Assembly (NCBI RefSeq): GCF_045291545.1
Contig: NZ_CP149514.1
Span: 1,116,001 to 1,180,000 of the forward strand
Length of the DNA: 64,000 bases
Direction: 5' to 3'
Origin: Gallaecimonas sp045291545
Lineage (GTDB): Bacteria > Pseudomonadota > Gammaproteobacteria > Enterobacterales > Gallaecimonadaceae
How positions within the stretch are numbered: position 1 is the stretch's first letter; each line of letters opens with the position of its first letter. This document shows, in pieces, positions 54,976 to 64,000 of the stretch. The position numbers and the translations under genes were made by a program. Under the pieces are notes generated by a model, which searched no databases, was not told the origin of the DNA, and saw only the letters and a list, made by a program, of their open reading frames with translations.

Positions 54976-57900
54976 ATGCTTCCCAGACTCGACACCCAAC
55001 CCCAGCTTTCGGCGCTCTATCAGGCCTATCTTAATGATCTGCGCGCGGCCGGTTTTCGTGGCGACATTGAAACCGGTTACGCTGAACGGCTGAGTGCGGC
55101 TACCGACAACTCTGTCTACCAGCTGTTGCCGCAAGCGATCGTACTGCCACGCGACCATGATGACGTGCTCTTGGTGGCCAAAACCGCCCGCCAGCACCCG
55201 CAGGTGTATTTTGCGGCCCGTGGCGGCGGTACCGGCACCAATGGCCAGAGCCTCAACAGTGGCGTGGTGGTGGACATGTCGCGGCACATGCGCGGTATTC
55301 TCGAGTTTAATGCCGAAGAGGGTTGGGTGCGGGTGCAGGCCGGCTGCATCAAGGATGAACTCAACGCCTTTTTAAAGCCCCATGGCTATTTCTTTGCCCC
55401 GGATCTGTCTACCTCCAACCGCGCCACCATTGGCGGCATGATCAACACCGACGCCTCCGGTCAGGGTTCACTGGTGTATGGCAAAACCTCCGACCATGTG
55501 CAGGCGCTGCGCTGCGTGCTGGTCAGCGGGGAAGCGCTTTATACCGAAGCGGCTGATATCGGCAAGCTGGCCGAGATGCCCGGCACCAGCGGTGTGCTGC
55601 ACCGGGCTGTGGCTGAACGCCTGAAGGCCAAGCGCCAGCAAATTCTGGATACGTTTCCGCGCCTTAACCGCTTTTTGACCGGTTACGATCTGGAGCACGT
55701 CTATAACGACGACCTTAGCCGTTTTGATCTGGGCCGGTTGATCTGTGGGTCAGAAGGCTCGCTGGCTTTTGTCACCGAAGCCAAGCTGCACCTGAACCCC
55801 ATCGAGCCCTTTAAAACGCTCATCAATATCAAGTACCGCAGCTTTGAAAAGGCCCTGCGTAACGCACCGTTTCTGGTGGCCGCTAAGGCTACCTCGGTGG
55901 AAACAGTCGATTCCAAGGTGCTGAATCTGGCCCGTGAAGACATCATCTGGCACCAGGTTAAGGAGCTCATCACCGATGTGCCGGGCGAAGCAATGCAGGG
56001 GTTGAACATCGTTGAGTTCAACGATACCGATGCCGATGCCCAGCAACAAAAAGTCGACAGCCTTTGCGCCCGGTTGGACGAACTGTGCGGCGGCGACAGT
56101 GGCATTATTGGCTATCAGCTCACCAGCGATCTGGCGGCCATCGGCCGCATCTACGCCATGCGAAAAAAGGCCGTGGGGCTGTTGGGTAATACCCCCGGCC
56201 GGGCCAAGCCGCAGCCGTTTGCCGAAGACACCGCGGTGCCGCCGGAAAACCTGGCCGATTTCATCATGGATTTTCGCGCCCTTTTAGATAACCACCAGCT
56301 GCATTACGGCATGTTTGGCCATGTCGATGCCGGGGTGCTGCATGTGCGCCCGGCACTGGATATGACCGACCCGGCAGAGGAGCAGCGACTGCGGCAAATT
56401 TCCGATCAGGTGGTGGCGCTGGTCGCCAAGTATGGTGGCCTGATGTGGGGCGAGCACGGTAAGGGCTTTCGTTCGGAATATGCACCGACTTTTTTCGGCG
56501 CGCTATGGGACGAACTGCGCTGGGTGAAAAGCCAGTTTGACCCGGATAACCGCATGAACCCAGGCAAAATCTGTGTGCCGCTGGAAGGCGATCACCAGCT
56601 GGTGTCGGTCGATGGCCCCAAGCGTGGTGCCCGTGACCGGCAGATCCCCATCACGGTGCGTGACAGTTTCAGTGGTGCCATGACCTGTAATGGTAATGGC
56701 CTGTGCTTTAACTTTGATGCCGATACGCCGATGTGCCCCAGCTATCGGGTTACGGGCCAGCGTCAGCATTCACCGAAAGGCCGTGCCGGGCTGATGCGTG
56801 AATGGTTGCGGCTGTTGGCAGAACGCGGCGTTGATCCCGATCAGCTGGAAAAAAGTGGCCAGAAACTGCCGTTTTTCAACCGCCTGCGAAACCAGTTCAG
56901 TGGTGAATATGATTTCAGCCGGGAAGTCAAAGAGGCAATGGATGGCTGTTTGGCCTGTAAGGCCTGTGCCAGCCAGTGCCCCATTAAAGTGGATGTGCCC
57001 ACTTTTCGTGCCCGCTTTATGAACCTGTATCATCAGCGTTACCTGCGGCCCATAAAAGACCACCTTATTGCCAGTGTCGAGCGTTCGGCACCATTGATGG
57101 CGCGTTTTGCCAAGCCGGTTAATATGCTGCTGCGCCAGCGTTGGGTGCAGGGGCTGCTGGCCCGTACCGTGGGCATGGTGGATTCGCCACTGCTGTCGGT
57201 ACCTACCCTTGAGCAGCGCCTGGCCGGTGATGATGCGCTGGACTGGGATCTGGACAAACTGGTTCGCCACCCGCAAAAAGACAAACTGCTGCTGATAGTG
57301 CAAGACCCTTTCACCAGCTATTACGACGCGGCCGTGGTGGCCGCCCTGGTGCAGTTGGTGGCGCGGCTGGGTTTTATACCCAAGCTGGTGCCCTTTAAAC
57401 CCAACGGTAAACCGGAACATGTAAAAGGCTTTCTTTCGCGGTTTGCGAAAACGGCAGGGGATGCTGCGGCGTTTTTCAATACGCTGGCAGAGCAGGGTTT
57501 GCCGCTGGTGGGCGTCGATCCGTCGCTGGTGCTTTGCTACCGTGACGAATACCACAAGGTGCTGGGCACTGCTCGCGGCAACTTCCAGGTGCAACTGGTG
57601 CAGGAGTGGCTGGTACAGTTGCCACCGGCGACGCTGGCAACGCTTAACGGTAAGGGCTCAGCGGTGCCGACGGCGACGCTGTTTGCCCACTGCACTGAGA
57701 AAACCGCTGTACCAGCCAGTGAGGCACAGTGGCAGCAGGTGTTTGCCGGTGCCGGTTACAACCTTGACGTTGCCAGCGTTGGCTGTTGTGGTATGGCAGG
57801 AACCTACGGCCACGAACAGGAACATCAAGCCAGTTCCAAAGCGCTTTATGCCATGAGCTGGCAACCGAAAGTGGCCACAGCAACAACGGTGCTGGCGACT

Positions 57901-57987
57901 GGCTATTCCTGCCGTTGTCAGGTGGCCCGAATGGACGGACAAAAACCCCTGCACCCGGTGCAGTGGTTGCTGGAGCAACAGTCATGA
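54976..57987 (+). CDS. ydiJ: YdiJ-like FAD/iron-sulfur oxidoreductase
   Basis: 1003 residues. FAD-binding-4 (VAO) domain with AARGGGTGTNGQSLNSGVVV and STSNRATIGGMINTDASGQGS; FAD-linked oxidase C-domain to about 550 (GMFGHVDAGVLHVRP, GEHGKGFRSEY); 4Fe-4S segment with CNGNGLC..MCPSY and CLACKACASQCPIKVD; C-terminal CCG domain with GCCGMAGTYG. E. coli YdiJ oxidises D-2-hydroxy acids (D-2-hydroxyglutarate). ATG 54976; no good Shine-Dalgarno. ATGA overlap with the next gene. Confidence 0.9.
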   Translation: MLPRLDTQPQLSALYQAYLNDLRAAGFRGDIETGYAERLSAATDNSVYQLLPQAIVLPRDHDDVLLVAKTARQHPQVYFAARGGGTGTNGQSLNSGVVVDMSRHMRGILEFNAEEGWVRVQAGCIKDELNAFLKPHGYFFAPDLSTSNRATIGGMINTDASGQGSLVYGKTSDHVQALRCVLVSGEALYTEAADIGKLAEMPGTSGVLHRAVAERLKAKRQQILDTFPRLNRFLTGYDLEHVYNDDLSRFDLGRLICGSEGSLAFVTEAKLHLNPIEPFKTLINIKYRSFEKALRNAPFLVAAKATSVETVDSKVLNLAREDIIWHQVKELITDVPGEAMQGLNIVEFNDTDADAQQQKVDSLCARLDELCGGDSGIIGYQLTSDLAAIGRIYAMRKKAVGLLGNTPGRAKPQPFAEDTAVPPENLADFIMDFRALLDNHQLHYGMFGHVDAGVLHVRPALDMTDPAEEQRLRQISDQVVALVAKYGGLMWGEHGKGFRSEYAPTFFGALWDELRWVKSQFDPDNRMNPGKICVPLEGDHQLVSVDGPKRGARDRQIPITVRDSFSGAMTCNGNGLCFNFDADTPMCPSYRVTGQRQHSPKGRAGLMREWLRLLAERGVDPDQLEKSGQKLPFFNRLRNQFSGEYDFSREVKEAMDGCLACKACASQCPIKVDVPTFRARFMNLYHQRYLRPIKDHLIASVERSAPLMARFAKPVNMLLRQRWVQGLLARTVGMVDSPLLSVPTLEQRLAGDDALDWDLDKLVRHPQKDKLLLIVQDPFTSYYDAAVVAALVQLVARLGFIPKLVPFKPNGKPEHVKGFLSRFAKTAGDAAAFFNTLAEQGLPLVGVDPSLVLCYRDEYHKVLGTARGNFQVQLVQEWLVQLPPATLATLNGKGSAVPTATLFAHCTEKTAVPASEAQWQQVFAGAGYNLDVASVGCCGMAGTYGHEQEHQASSKALYAMSWQPKVATATTVLATGYSCRCQVARMDGQKPLHPVQWLLEQQS

Positions 57988-58340
57988 CCTTTTTGCGTTT
58001 TTTGCTGTATCTGATGATCCTGGCTGGCTTGGACTATCAACTGGGTGGCGGCTGGCACTGGCCAACGGCGCTGACCCTGGCCTTTATTTTTGTGGCTGTA
58101 CTGCTGGAGTGGCTGCTGGGGTTGCGGGCAGGCCAGCATCTGGGCCAGTTACAGGCTGCGGAAGTGAAAAAAGACCAGCTGCTGTTGCATTACCCTGAGC
58201 TGACATTGCAGTTTGCTACGGCAAATGTGCAGTGGCACGGTGGCCGTTATCAGGTGCGAGGTGGTCCTTATTACCTGCAATTGGCACCGAAAAAACTCCC
58301 GCAAGGGGTGGCTGACATCCTGAAAAGGCATTTCCGTTAA
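57984..58340 (+). CDS. Small membrane protein coupled to ydiJ
   Basis: 118 residues. Two N-terminal helices (about 2-18 and 29-47), then a soluble basic tail with QLAPKKLPQGVADILKRHF. The start overlaps the ydiJ stop. Family unknown; coupling suggests a link to YdiJ at the membrane. Confidence 0.65.
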   Translation: MTFLRFLLYLMILAGLDYQLGGGWHWPTALTLAFIFVAVLLEWLLGLRAGQHLGQLQAAEVKKDQLLLHYPELTLQFATANVQWHGGRYQVRGGPYYLQLAPKKLPQGVADILKRHFR

Positions 58341-58410
58341 CGTAAAGGGAATGCCCCCTTCGTTCCCATGCTTGGTTAACTTATTGAAATTGAAGGAAAT
58401 AAAAAACGCA

Positions 58411-58434
58411 AAAAAAGCCTTGCGCTGCTTTTTT
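58411..58434 (+). terminator. Terminator before the ilv leader
   Basis: AAAAAAGC / GCTTTTTT stem, 8-nt loop. Ends the ydiJ unit and leaves little room for the ilv promoter, which I could not define. Confidence 0.7.
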
Positions 58435-58469
58435 CGCCTGTGCTAATTCTAAAAGCACGCTGTTAACTA

Positions 58470-58580
58470 ATGCAGGCCAAATTTGTGAACGCCTTTATTC
58501 AACAAGCCATTCTTCTCGTCCTCGTGCTCGTGGTGGTGATTATTCGCCAACCGCGCGGGGTGCTGTTGTGTAAACGCTGA
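58470..58580 (+). CDS. ilvL: ilv operon leader peptide
   Basis: 36 codons, ATG 58470 to TGA 58580. Codons 14-25 (58509-58544) are twelve consecutive Ile/Leu/Val codons (I-L-L-V-L-V-L-V-V-V-I-I), followed by R-Q-P-R-G. This is the control region of an attenuation leader: ribosomes stall there when charged branched-chain tRNAs are scarce. Same layout as E. coli ilvL but with different codons. Too short to be listed by ordinary gene finders. Confidence 0.9.
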   Translation: MQAKFVNAFIQQAILLVLVLVVVIIRQPRGVLLCKR

Positions 58581-58630
58581 CACAAGCAGAATGCAAAAAA
58601 CCCCCGCGCTGAGAAGCCCGGGGGTTTTTT
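58553..58630 (+). promoter_or_regulatory. ilv attenuator with alternative antiterminator
   Basis: Terminator: AAAAAACCCCCG (58595-58606) with CGGGGGTTTTTT (58619-58630). Alternative: GCGCGGGG (58553-58560), just after the Val/Ile codons, is exactly complementary to CCCCGCGC (58602-58609) in the terminator's left arm. The two structures exclude each other, which explains control of ilvGMEDA by leader translation. Confidence 0.85.
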
Positions 58631-58653
58631 CGTTTCAGGCTAAGGAAAATGTC

Positions 58654-60324
58654 ATGAACCAAGTCAGTCCTCATCTGGATACCGCCACCGGCGCGCAGTT
58701 ACTGGTGGCCTGCCTGCAGGCTCAGGGCGTATCCACCCTGTTTGGCTATCCGGGTGGTGCCATCATGCCCATCTACGATGCCTTGACCGAGGCGAGCCTT
58801 ACGCATGTGTTATGCCGCCATGAGCAGGGTGCGGCACTGGCAGCCATTGGTTATGCCCGTGCCAGTAATCAGGTGGGGGTGGTGATGGCAACGTCCGGGC
58901 CGGGGGCCACCAACCTCATTACCGGCCTGGCTGATGCGATGATGGATGCCATTCCGCTGGTGGCCATTACCGGCCAGGTACCCAGTGGTGCCATCGGTAC
59001 CGATGCCTTCCAGGAAATTGATGTACTGGGGTTGTCGCTGGCCTGCACCAAGCACAGCTACCTGGTGACAAACCCGGTAGAGTTGCCCGCCATTGTGGCG
59101 GAAGCCTTTAGCCTGGCGCGTAGCGGCAAACCCGGGCCGGTACTGATTGATATTCCCAAAGACGTACAACAGGCCTTGGCGCCTGTCAGTTACCTTGCGC
59201 CGTCGCCTTCTCCTGCAACCCAGGTGGATTTTGCGGCATTAAACCGCGCTGAAACACTGCTGCGTAATGCCCGCAAACCCATGGCCTATGTGGGCGGTGG
59301 TGTTGGCATGAGCGATGCGGTGGCGGTACTGCGTGATTACTTGCAAGCCACCGGTATGCCGGCGGTAGAAACCCTCAAGGGGCTGGGGTCGGTTGGTCTC
59401 GATTACAGCCATAACCTGGGCATGCTGGGTATGCACGGCAGCCGTGGCGCCAACATGGCTGTGCAGGAGTGCGATCTGTTGCTGGTACTGGGCGCCCGCT
59501 TTGATGACCGGGTTACCGGCAAGCTGGACGAGTTTGCCCCCCACGCCCGCGTGATCCACGTCGATATTGACGCGGCAGAGTTGGGCAAGCGCCGCCATGC
59601 CGATGTGGCCCTGACCATGGACGTGGGCGAAGCCTTGCGCTATCTGGCGCGTATACCGGCTCCTGCTGCCTGGCAGCAGCACTGCCAGAGTTACCGCCAG
59701 CAATACCGTTTCAGCGCCCCGCGGCGTGCCGATGCCATTCATGCGCCCTGGCTGCTGAGCCGTTTATCCGCTCTGGCCGGGCGCCAGGCCCGGGTGTGCT
59801 GTGATGTGGGGCAGCACCAAATGTGGGTCGCCCAGCATATGCGCTTTGACCACCCCAGCCGGCATATCTCCTCCGGTGGCCTGGGCACCATGGGCTTTGG
59901 CCTGCCAGTAGCCATTGGCGCCCAGCTGGCCTGTCCGGACGACCATACCATTCTGGTTACCGGCGATGGCTCGGTGATGATGAACATTCAGGAGCTGGCC
60001 ACCATCAAGCGCCAGCAGCTGCCAATCAAGATTGTGCTGTTGGACAACCAGCGGTTGGGCATGGTGCGCCAGTGGCAAACGCTGTTTTTTGACGGCCGCC
60101 ACAGCGAAGTGGACCTGTCTGACAACCCTGATTTTCTGACCATCGCCAGCGCCTTTGGGATTGCCGGGGAGCGCATCAGCCACCCCAATCAAGCCGAGGC
60201 GGCGCTGGCGCGGCTGCTGGCCGCCGAAGGCAGCTATTTTCTGCACGTGGCCATTCCCAGCGACGACGGCGTCTGGCCGTTGGTACCGCCAGGGAAGGGC
60301 AATCACCAGATGTTGGAGGCCTAA
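58654..60324 (+). CDS. ilvG: Acetolactate synthase II large subunit
   Basis: 556 residues. FGYPGGAIMPIYDAL, catalytic Glu in LCRHEQGAALAA, SGPGATNLITGLADA, FAD/regulatory middle, and ThDP motif GDGSVMMNIQELATIKRQQLPIKIVLLDNQ. Condenses pyruvate to acetolactate (or with 2-oxobutyrate). AAGGA lies 7 nt before ATG 58654. Assigned to type II because ilvM follows. Frame intact, unlike E. coli K-12 ilvG. Confidence 0.93.
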   Translation: MNQVSPHLDTATGAQLLVACLQAQGVSTLFGYPGGAIMPIYDALTEASLTHVLCRHEQGAALAAIGYARASNQVGVVMATSGPGATNLITGLADAMMDAIPLVAITGQVPSGAIGTDAFQEIDVLGLSLACTKHSYLVTNPVELPAIVAEAFSLARSGKPGPVLIDIPKDVQQALAPVSYLAPSPSPATQVDFAALNRAETLLRNARKPMAYVGGGVGMSDAVAVLRDYLQATGMPAVETLKGLGSVGLDYSHNLGMLGMHGSRGANMAVQECDLLLVLGARFDDRVTGKLDEFAPHARVIHVDIDAAELGKRRHADVALTMDVGEALRYLARIPAPAAWQQHCQSYRQQYRFSAPRRADAIHAPWLLSRLSALAGRQARVCCDVGQHQMWVAQHMRFDHPSRHISSGGLGTMGFGLPVAIGAQLACPDDHTILVTGDGSVMMNIQELATIKRQQLPIKIVLLDNQRLGMVRQWQTLFFDGRHSEVDLSDNPDFLTIASAFGIAGERISHPNQAEAALARLLAAEGSYFLHVAIPSDDGVWPLVPPGKGNHQMLEA

Positions 60325-60327
60325 GCG

Positions 60328-60546
60328 GTGAACGAAAGCACTTTGGTTATCACCCTGCGCCCGGCGCCAGCGGCGCTGGAGCGGCTACTACGGCTGGTGC
60401 GCCACCGCGGCTTTGAGCCCATTCTGATCCAGTGGCAACCCCGCGCCCTGCGCTTGGTTGTGCGCCACCAACGGCCTTTAAGCCAGTTAACCCGCCAGCT
60501 GGAAAAGCTGGCCGATATTGAATCCCTGACGGAGGACGCTGTATGA
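60328..60546 (+). CDS. ilvM: Acetolactate synthase II small subunit
   Basis: 72 residues, one ACT domain (LVITLRPAPAALERLLRLVRHRGFEP). GTG start with TTGGAGG 8 nt upstream. Typical length for IlvM, which activates IlvG and does not confer valine inhibition. TGA overlaps ilvE (ATGA). Confidence 0.88.
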   Translation: MNESTLVITLRPAPAALERLLRLVRHRGFEPILIQWQPRALRLVVRHQRPLSQLTRQLEKLADIESLTEDAV

Positions 60547-61478
60547 CCCGTGCTGATTTTATCTGGATGAATGGCCAGATGACCCCCTGGAATGACGCCC
60601 AGGTTCACCCCATGAGCCATTCCATGCATTACGGAACGGCGTTTTTTGAAGGTATCAGAGCCTACGACACCCCCAATGGCACGGCGATTTTTCGCCACCG
60701 TGAACACATGCAGCGGCTTCATGACTCAGCGCGTATTTACCGTTTCAGTATTCCCTACAGCGTTGAACAGTTGATGGCTGGGGCCAAGGCGGTACTGGCC
60801 GCCAACCAGCTCAGCAGTGCCTATATCCGGCCGTTGGCCTTTTTGGGTGAGGTGGGTATGGGCATTGTGCCCGGCGAAACTGACATGCAGGTGCTGATCG
60901 CCGCTTTTAACTGGGGGCGCTACCTGGGCGCCAGCGCCATCGATGAAGGTGTTGATGCCTGTGTTGCCTCCTGGGCCAGAAGTGCCCCGAATACGTTGCC
61001 TACCGGTGCCAAAGCCGCCGGGAATTACCTGTCGTCATTGCTGATCGCCTCAGAAGCCCGTCGTAACGGCTTCCATGAAGGTATTGCCCTGGACAGCCGC
61101 GGCCAGGTGTCGGAAGGGGCAGGGCAGAACATCTTCATGGTCAAAAACGGCGTGCTGTATACGCCACCGGCTACCGCTTCCATCCTGCCGGGGTTAACCC
61201 GTGATGCGGTGATCACCCTGGCTCGAGAGGACGGCCTGGAGATTGTCGAAGCGCCCATAGCCCGCGAAGCGCTTTACATCGCGGATGAAATTTTCTTTAC
61301 CGGCACCGCCGCAGAAATTTCACCGGTGCGCAGCATTGACCGGCTGGCGGTTGGCAGTGGCAAACCCGGGCCGTTAACCCAGCACCTGCAACAGCGTTTT
61401 TTTGGCCTGTTTAACGGTGAAACTGAAGACAAGTGGGGCTGGCTGGATACGGTGGAGGCTACCGATGCCGCCGCGTAG
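60543..61478 (+). CDS. ilvE: Branched-chain amino-acid aminotransferase
   Basis: 311 residues of fold-type IV PLP enzymes. HPMSHSMHYGTAFFEGIRAY, PLAFLGEVGMGI, KAAGNYLSSLLIASEAR (with the PLP Lys in the KAAGNY region), SEGAGQNIFMVK, EIFFTGTAAEISPVRSID. Last step in Val/Leu/Ile synthesis. Coupled to ilvM by ATGA; the ilvD start lies inside its 3' end. Confidence 0.94.
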   Translation: MTRADFIWMNGQMTPWNDAQVHPMSHSMHYGTAFFEGIRAYDTPNGTAIFRHREHMQRLHDSARIYRFSIPYSVEQLMAGAKAVLAANQLSSAYIRPLAFLGEVGMGIVPGETDMQVLIAAFNWGRYLGASAIDEGVDACVASWARSAPNTLPTGAKAAGNYLSSLLIASEARRNGFHEGIALDSRGQVSEGAGQNIFMVKNGVLYTPPATASILPGLTRDAVITLAREDGLEIVEAPIAREALYIADEIFFTGTAAEISPVRSIDRLAVGSGKPGPLTQHLQQRFFGLFNGETEDKWGWLDTVEATDAAA

Positions 61479-63291
61479 AAGTGACACTACCCTCAAAGGG
61501 CGCCGTAACGCCGGTGCCCGGGCCTTGTGGCGAGCCACCGGTTTGCAGGATGGCGATCTAAAAAAGCCGATCATCGCCATTGCCAATTCCTACACCCAGT
61601 TTGTACCGGGCCATGTGCACCTTAAAGAGCTGGGCGAGCTGGTAGCCGAGGCGGTGCGTGAGGCCGGTGGTACTGCCCGCGAATTTAATACCATTGCCGT
61701 CGATGATGGTATTGCCATGGGCCATGACGGCATGCTGTATTCGCTGCCGTCGCGGGAGCTGATCGCCGATGCCGTGGAAACCATGGCCAATGCGCACTGC
61801 GCCGATGCACTGGTGTGTATTTCCAACTGCGACAAAATTACCCCCGGCATGCTCAATGCGGCGCTGCGGCTGAACATTCCGACGGTGTTTGTGTCAGGTG
61901 GGCCTATGGAAGCGGGCAAGACGCAGCTAAGCGACCAGCTGATAAAGCTCGATCTGGTGGATGCCATGGTCAAAGCGGCCGATCCGAATGTATCGGATGC
62001 CGATGTTGAGCAGGTGGAAAAGGCCGCCTGCCCAACCTGCGGTGCCTGCTCGGGCATGTTTACCGCCAATTCCATGAACTGTTTGACCGAAGCACTGGGG
62101 CTGGCACTGCCGGGTAACGGTTCGATGCTGGCAACCCACCAGCAACGCCGCCCGCTTTTTGTTGAGGCCGGCCAGCGCATTATGGCGTTGGTTAGCGCCT
62201 GGTATGACCGTGCTGACGCGCGGGCTTTGCCGCGCCATATCGCCAATCGCCAGAGTTTTCACAATGCCATGGCCATGGACATTGCCATGGGCGGGTCGAC
62301 CAATACCATCTTGCACTTGCTGGCGGCAGCGCAGGAAGGACAGGTAGATTTCACCCTGGCCGATATTGATACCCTGTCACGGCAAGTGCCGCAGCTGTGC
62401 AAAGTGGCACCGGCCAGCAGCCGTTATCACATGGAAGATGTGCACCGTGCCGGTGGCGTGATGGCCATTCTCAACGAGTTAGCTGCCGGTGGCCTGATTG
62501 ATACCTCGGTCAGTAATGTCCGGGGGGAAACACTGGCGGCCACTCTGGCGCAATTTACCACCGAGCAACAAGCCGCCTTTTATCTGGCCGGGCCGGGGGG
62601 CATACCGTCAAGCCGCGCTTTTTCGCAAAACAGTTACTGGCCCAGCCTCGATGTGGACCGTCAGCATGGCTGCATTCGTGCCATTGCCCATGCCTATCGG
62701 CAAGATGGCGGCCTGGCGGTACTGCATGGCAACCTGGCGCCGGATGGCGCTGTGGTGAAAACCGCGGGGGTGCCGGATGCCTTGCTGACGTTTCGCGGCC
62801 CGGCGCGGGTATTTGACAGTCAGGACAGCGCCGTTGAGGCCATTTTGGCGGGTGCCATTACGCCGGGCGATGCGGTGGTGATCCGTTACGAAGGGCCGCG
62901 CGGCGGCCCCGGCATGCAGGAAATGCTGTACCCCACCAGCTACCTCAAGTCCATGGGCTTGGCTGAACACTGCGCCCTTATAACGGACGGGCGCTTTTCC
63001 GGTGGTACCTCCGGATTGTCGGTGGGCCATGTGGCGCCGGAAGCCGCTGCCGGCGGGGCACTGGCGCTGCTCGAAGAAGGTGATGAAATTATCATCGATA
63101 TCGCCAGCCGGCAGCTGGCGGTCAATCTCAGCGCGAGCCAACTGGCCGAGCGCGCGGCGGTTGCCCGTTACCGCCCTGGGCCTCGGCAGCGGCAAATCAG
63201 CGCCTGGTTACGTACCTATTCGCTGCTGGCAACCAGCGCCGACAAGGGCGGGGTGCGTGATAACGACAAACTGCGGGAGGCGCCATGCTGA
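61465..63291 (+). CDS. ilvD: Dihydroxyacid dehydratase
   Basis: 608 residues. Fe-S ligands in SNCDKITPGM and CPTCGACSGMFTANSMNCL; AMGHDGMLYSLPSRELIAD; GGSTNTILHL; DGRFSGGTSGLSVGHVAPEA. Dehydrates dihydroxy-isovalerate and -methylvalerate. Start ATG 61465 overlaps ilvE by 14 bp, with GGAGG 7 nt upstream. Slightly shorter C-terminus than E. coli. Confidence 0.94.
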   Translation: MPPRRSDTTLKGRRNAGARALWRATGLQDGDLKKPIIAIANSYTQFVPGHVHLKELGELVAEAVREAGGTAREFNTIAVDDGIAMGHDGMLYSLPSRELIADAVETMANAHCADALVCISNCDKITPGMLNAALRLNIPTVFVSGGPMEAGKTQLSDQLIKLDLVDAMVKAADPNVSDADVEQVEKAACPTCGACSGMFTANSMNCLTEALGLALPGNGSMLATHQQRRPLFVEAGQRIMALVSAWYDRADARALPRHIANRQSFHNAMAMDIAMGGSTNTILHLLAAAQEGQVDFTLADIDTLSRQVPQLCKVAPASSRYHMEDVHRAGGVMAILNELAAGGLIDTSVSNVRGETLAATLAQFTTEQQAAFYLAGPGGIPSSRAFSQNSYWPSLDVDRQHGCIRAIAHAYRQDGGLAVLHGNLAPDGAVVKTAGVPDALLTFRGPARVFDSQDSAVEAILAGAITPGDAVVIRYEGPRGGPGMQEMLYPTSYLKSMGLAEHCALITDGRFSGGTSGLSVGHVAPEAAAGGALALLEEGDEIIIDIASRQLAVNLSASQLAERAAVARYRPGPRQRQISAWLRTYSLLATSADKGGVRDNDKLREAPC

Positions 63292-64000
63292 GTGCCCCGG
63301 AGCTGCTGCGCGATGCCCTGTGCTCACCGGTTTATGCCCTGGCAACACAAACTCCGGTGAGCCGCCTGGAGCGGTTATCTGAGCGATTGGGAGCTGATGT
63401 CTGGCTCAAGCGTGAGGATTTGCAGCCGGTACACAGCTTCAAGCTCCGTGGTGCCTACCACAAAATTGCCAGCCTCGGCCCGGACTGTCGCGGCGTGGTG
63501 GCGGCGTCAGCCGGTAATCATGCCCAGGGCGTAGCACTGTCAGCGCGGGCTCTGGGGCTGACGGCTACCATTGTCATGCCAACCCGGGCACCTGCCATCA
63601 AAGTCGAGGCAGTCCGTTCATTAGGGGCCGAAGTGGTGTTGTGGGGTGACAACTTTGATGCCGCCCGTGACCATGCCCTGGGCCTGGCGGCAGCCGCTGA
63701 GCTGACCTTTGTGGCGCCCTTTGATGACCCGCAGGTTATCGCCGGCCAGGGCACTTTGGGGCTGGAGCTGATCAAGCAGCTGCCTCAACTTGATGTGTTG
63801 TTTTTACCGGTCGGCGGTGGCGGCCTGGCCGCCGGTGTGGCGGCGGTACTGAAACAGCTCAAGCCGCAGCTGAAAATCATCGGTGTCGAGCCGCTGGATG
63901 CCGCTTGTTTGAGTGCCGCCTGGCAAGCCGGCGAGCCGGTGACCCTGGCGGAGGTTGGCAGCTTTGCCGATGGGGTGGCGGTACGGCGTATTGGCGCGCA
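63285..64000 (+). CDS. ilvA: Threonine deaminase, 5' part
   Basis: Open to the window edge (238 codons seen). PLP Lys in HSFKLRGAYHKI, AGNHAQGVALSA, and the Gly loop PVGGGGLAAGVAAVLKQLKPQLKIIGVE. Converts Thr to 2-oxobutyrate, entry to isoleucine. Start overlaps the ilvD stop by 7 bp; GGGAGG upstream. The regulatory ACT-like C-terminus lies outside. Confidence 0.92.
   Translation, partial: MLSAPELLRDALCSPVYALATQTPVSRLERLSERLGADVWLKREDLQPVHSFKLRGAYHKIASLGPDCRGVVAASAGNHAQGVALSARALGLTATIVMPTRAPAIKVEAVRSLGAEVVLWGDNFDAARDHALGLAAAAELTFVAPFDDPQVIAGQGTLGLELIKQLPQLDVLFLPVGGGGLAAGVAAVLKQLKPQLKIIGVEPLDAACLSAAWQAGEPVTLAEVGSFADGVAVRRIGA

Overview
The window is a high-GC gammaproteobacterial chromosome segment with dense coding on both strands. 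The conserved block fur / fldA / ybfE / ybfF / seqA / pgm, the ProBA operon, the ppsR-ppsA divergon, a YdiJ-type oxidoreductase and an attenuated ilvLGMEDA operon place it among Alteromonadales/Aeromonadales-like Gammaproteobacteria. Gallaecimonas or a near relative is my best guess, but this is inferred from gene content and not tested. No rRNA, tRNA, CRISPR array, transposase or integrase was seen.

Layout. 1-3743 (minus): most of a functional-amyloid (Fap) secretion operon, fapABCDE plus the start of fapF, with a hairpin-terminator between fapC and fapD. 4101-9221: a phytase-like esterase and two glyceraldehyde-3-phosphate dehydrogenases around msrB and a DUF2989 lipoprotein. 9309-13895: M14 carboxypeptidase, DUF2202 lipoprotein, alanine/cation symporter and a three-gene cluster whose last gene (DUF1653) seems to start at AUA. 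14053-21437: proBA, hemolysin III family, alaA-like aminotransferase, ansA, sppA. 21577-29805: fadH, fur, a thioesterase-like gene plus reductase, then fldA-ybfE-DUF2788-ybfF and divergent seqA-pgm. 29852-34201: astE and a branched-chain 2-oxoacid dehydrogenase E1alpha/E1beta/E2 operon. 34248-44794: GntR-regulated ABC exporter, DASS transporter, DAHP synthase, panE-like gene, ppsR/ppsA, pit with its DUF47 partner.

44944-50227 is the accessory part. It holds small AT-rich lipoprotein and TonB-like genes and a 54-residue membrane protein. These are followed by two genes (a three-helix membrane protein and an AAA-type ATPase) packaged like integron gene cassettes with attC-like ends, but with no integrase in view. 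The cassettes lie between two identical 97-bp copies of a structured intergenic repeat that continues as a mosaic to about 50,010.

50228-58340: lipoprotein, TonB-like protein, Kef-type antiporter, dicarboxylate symporter, YdiJ-like flavo-iron-sulfur oxidoreductase and a small membrane protein. 58470-64000: the isoleucine/valine operon. It has a 36-codon leader peptide rich in Val/Leu/Ile, a terminator, and an exact 8-bp antiterminator pairing, followed by ilvG, M, E, D and the 5' part of ilvA, mostly translationally coupled.

The observations I rate highest are the cassette pair inserted beside a structured repeat, the intra-operon terminator of the amyloid operon, the AUA start candidate, and the mechanistically readable ilv attenuator.
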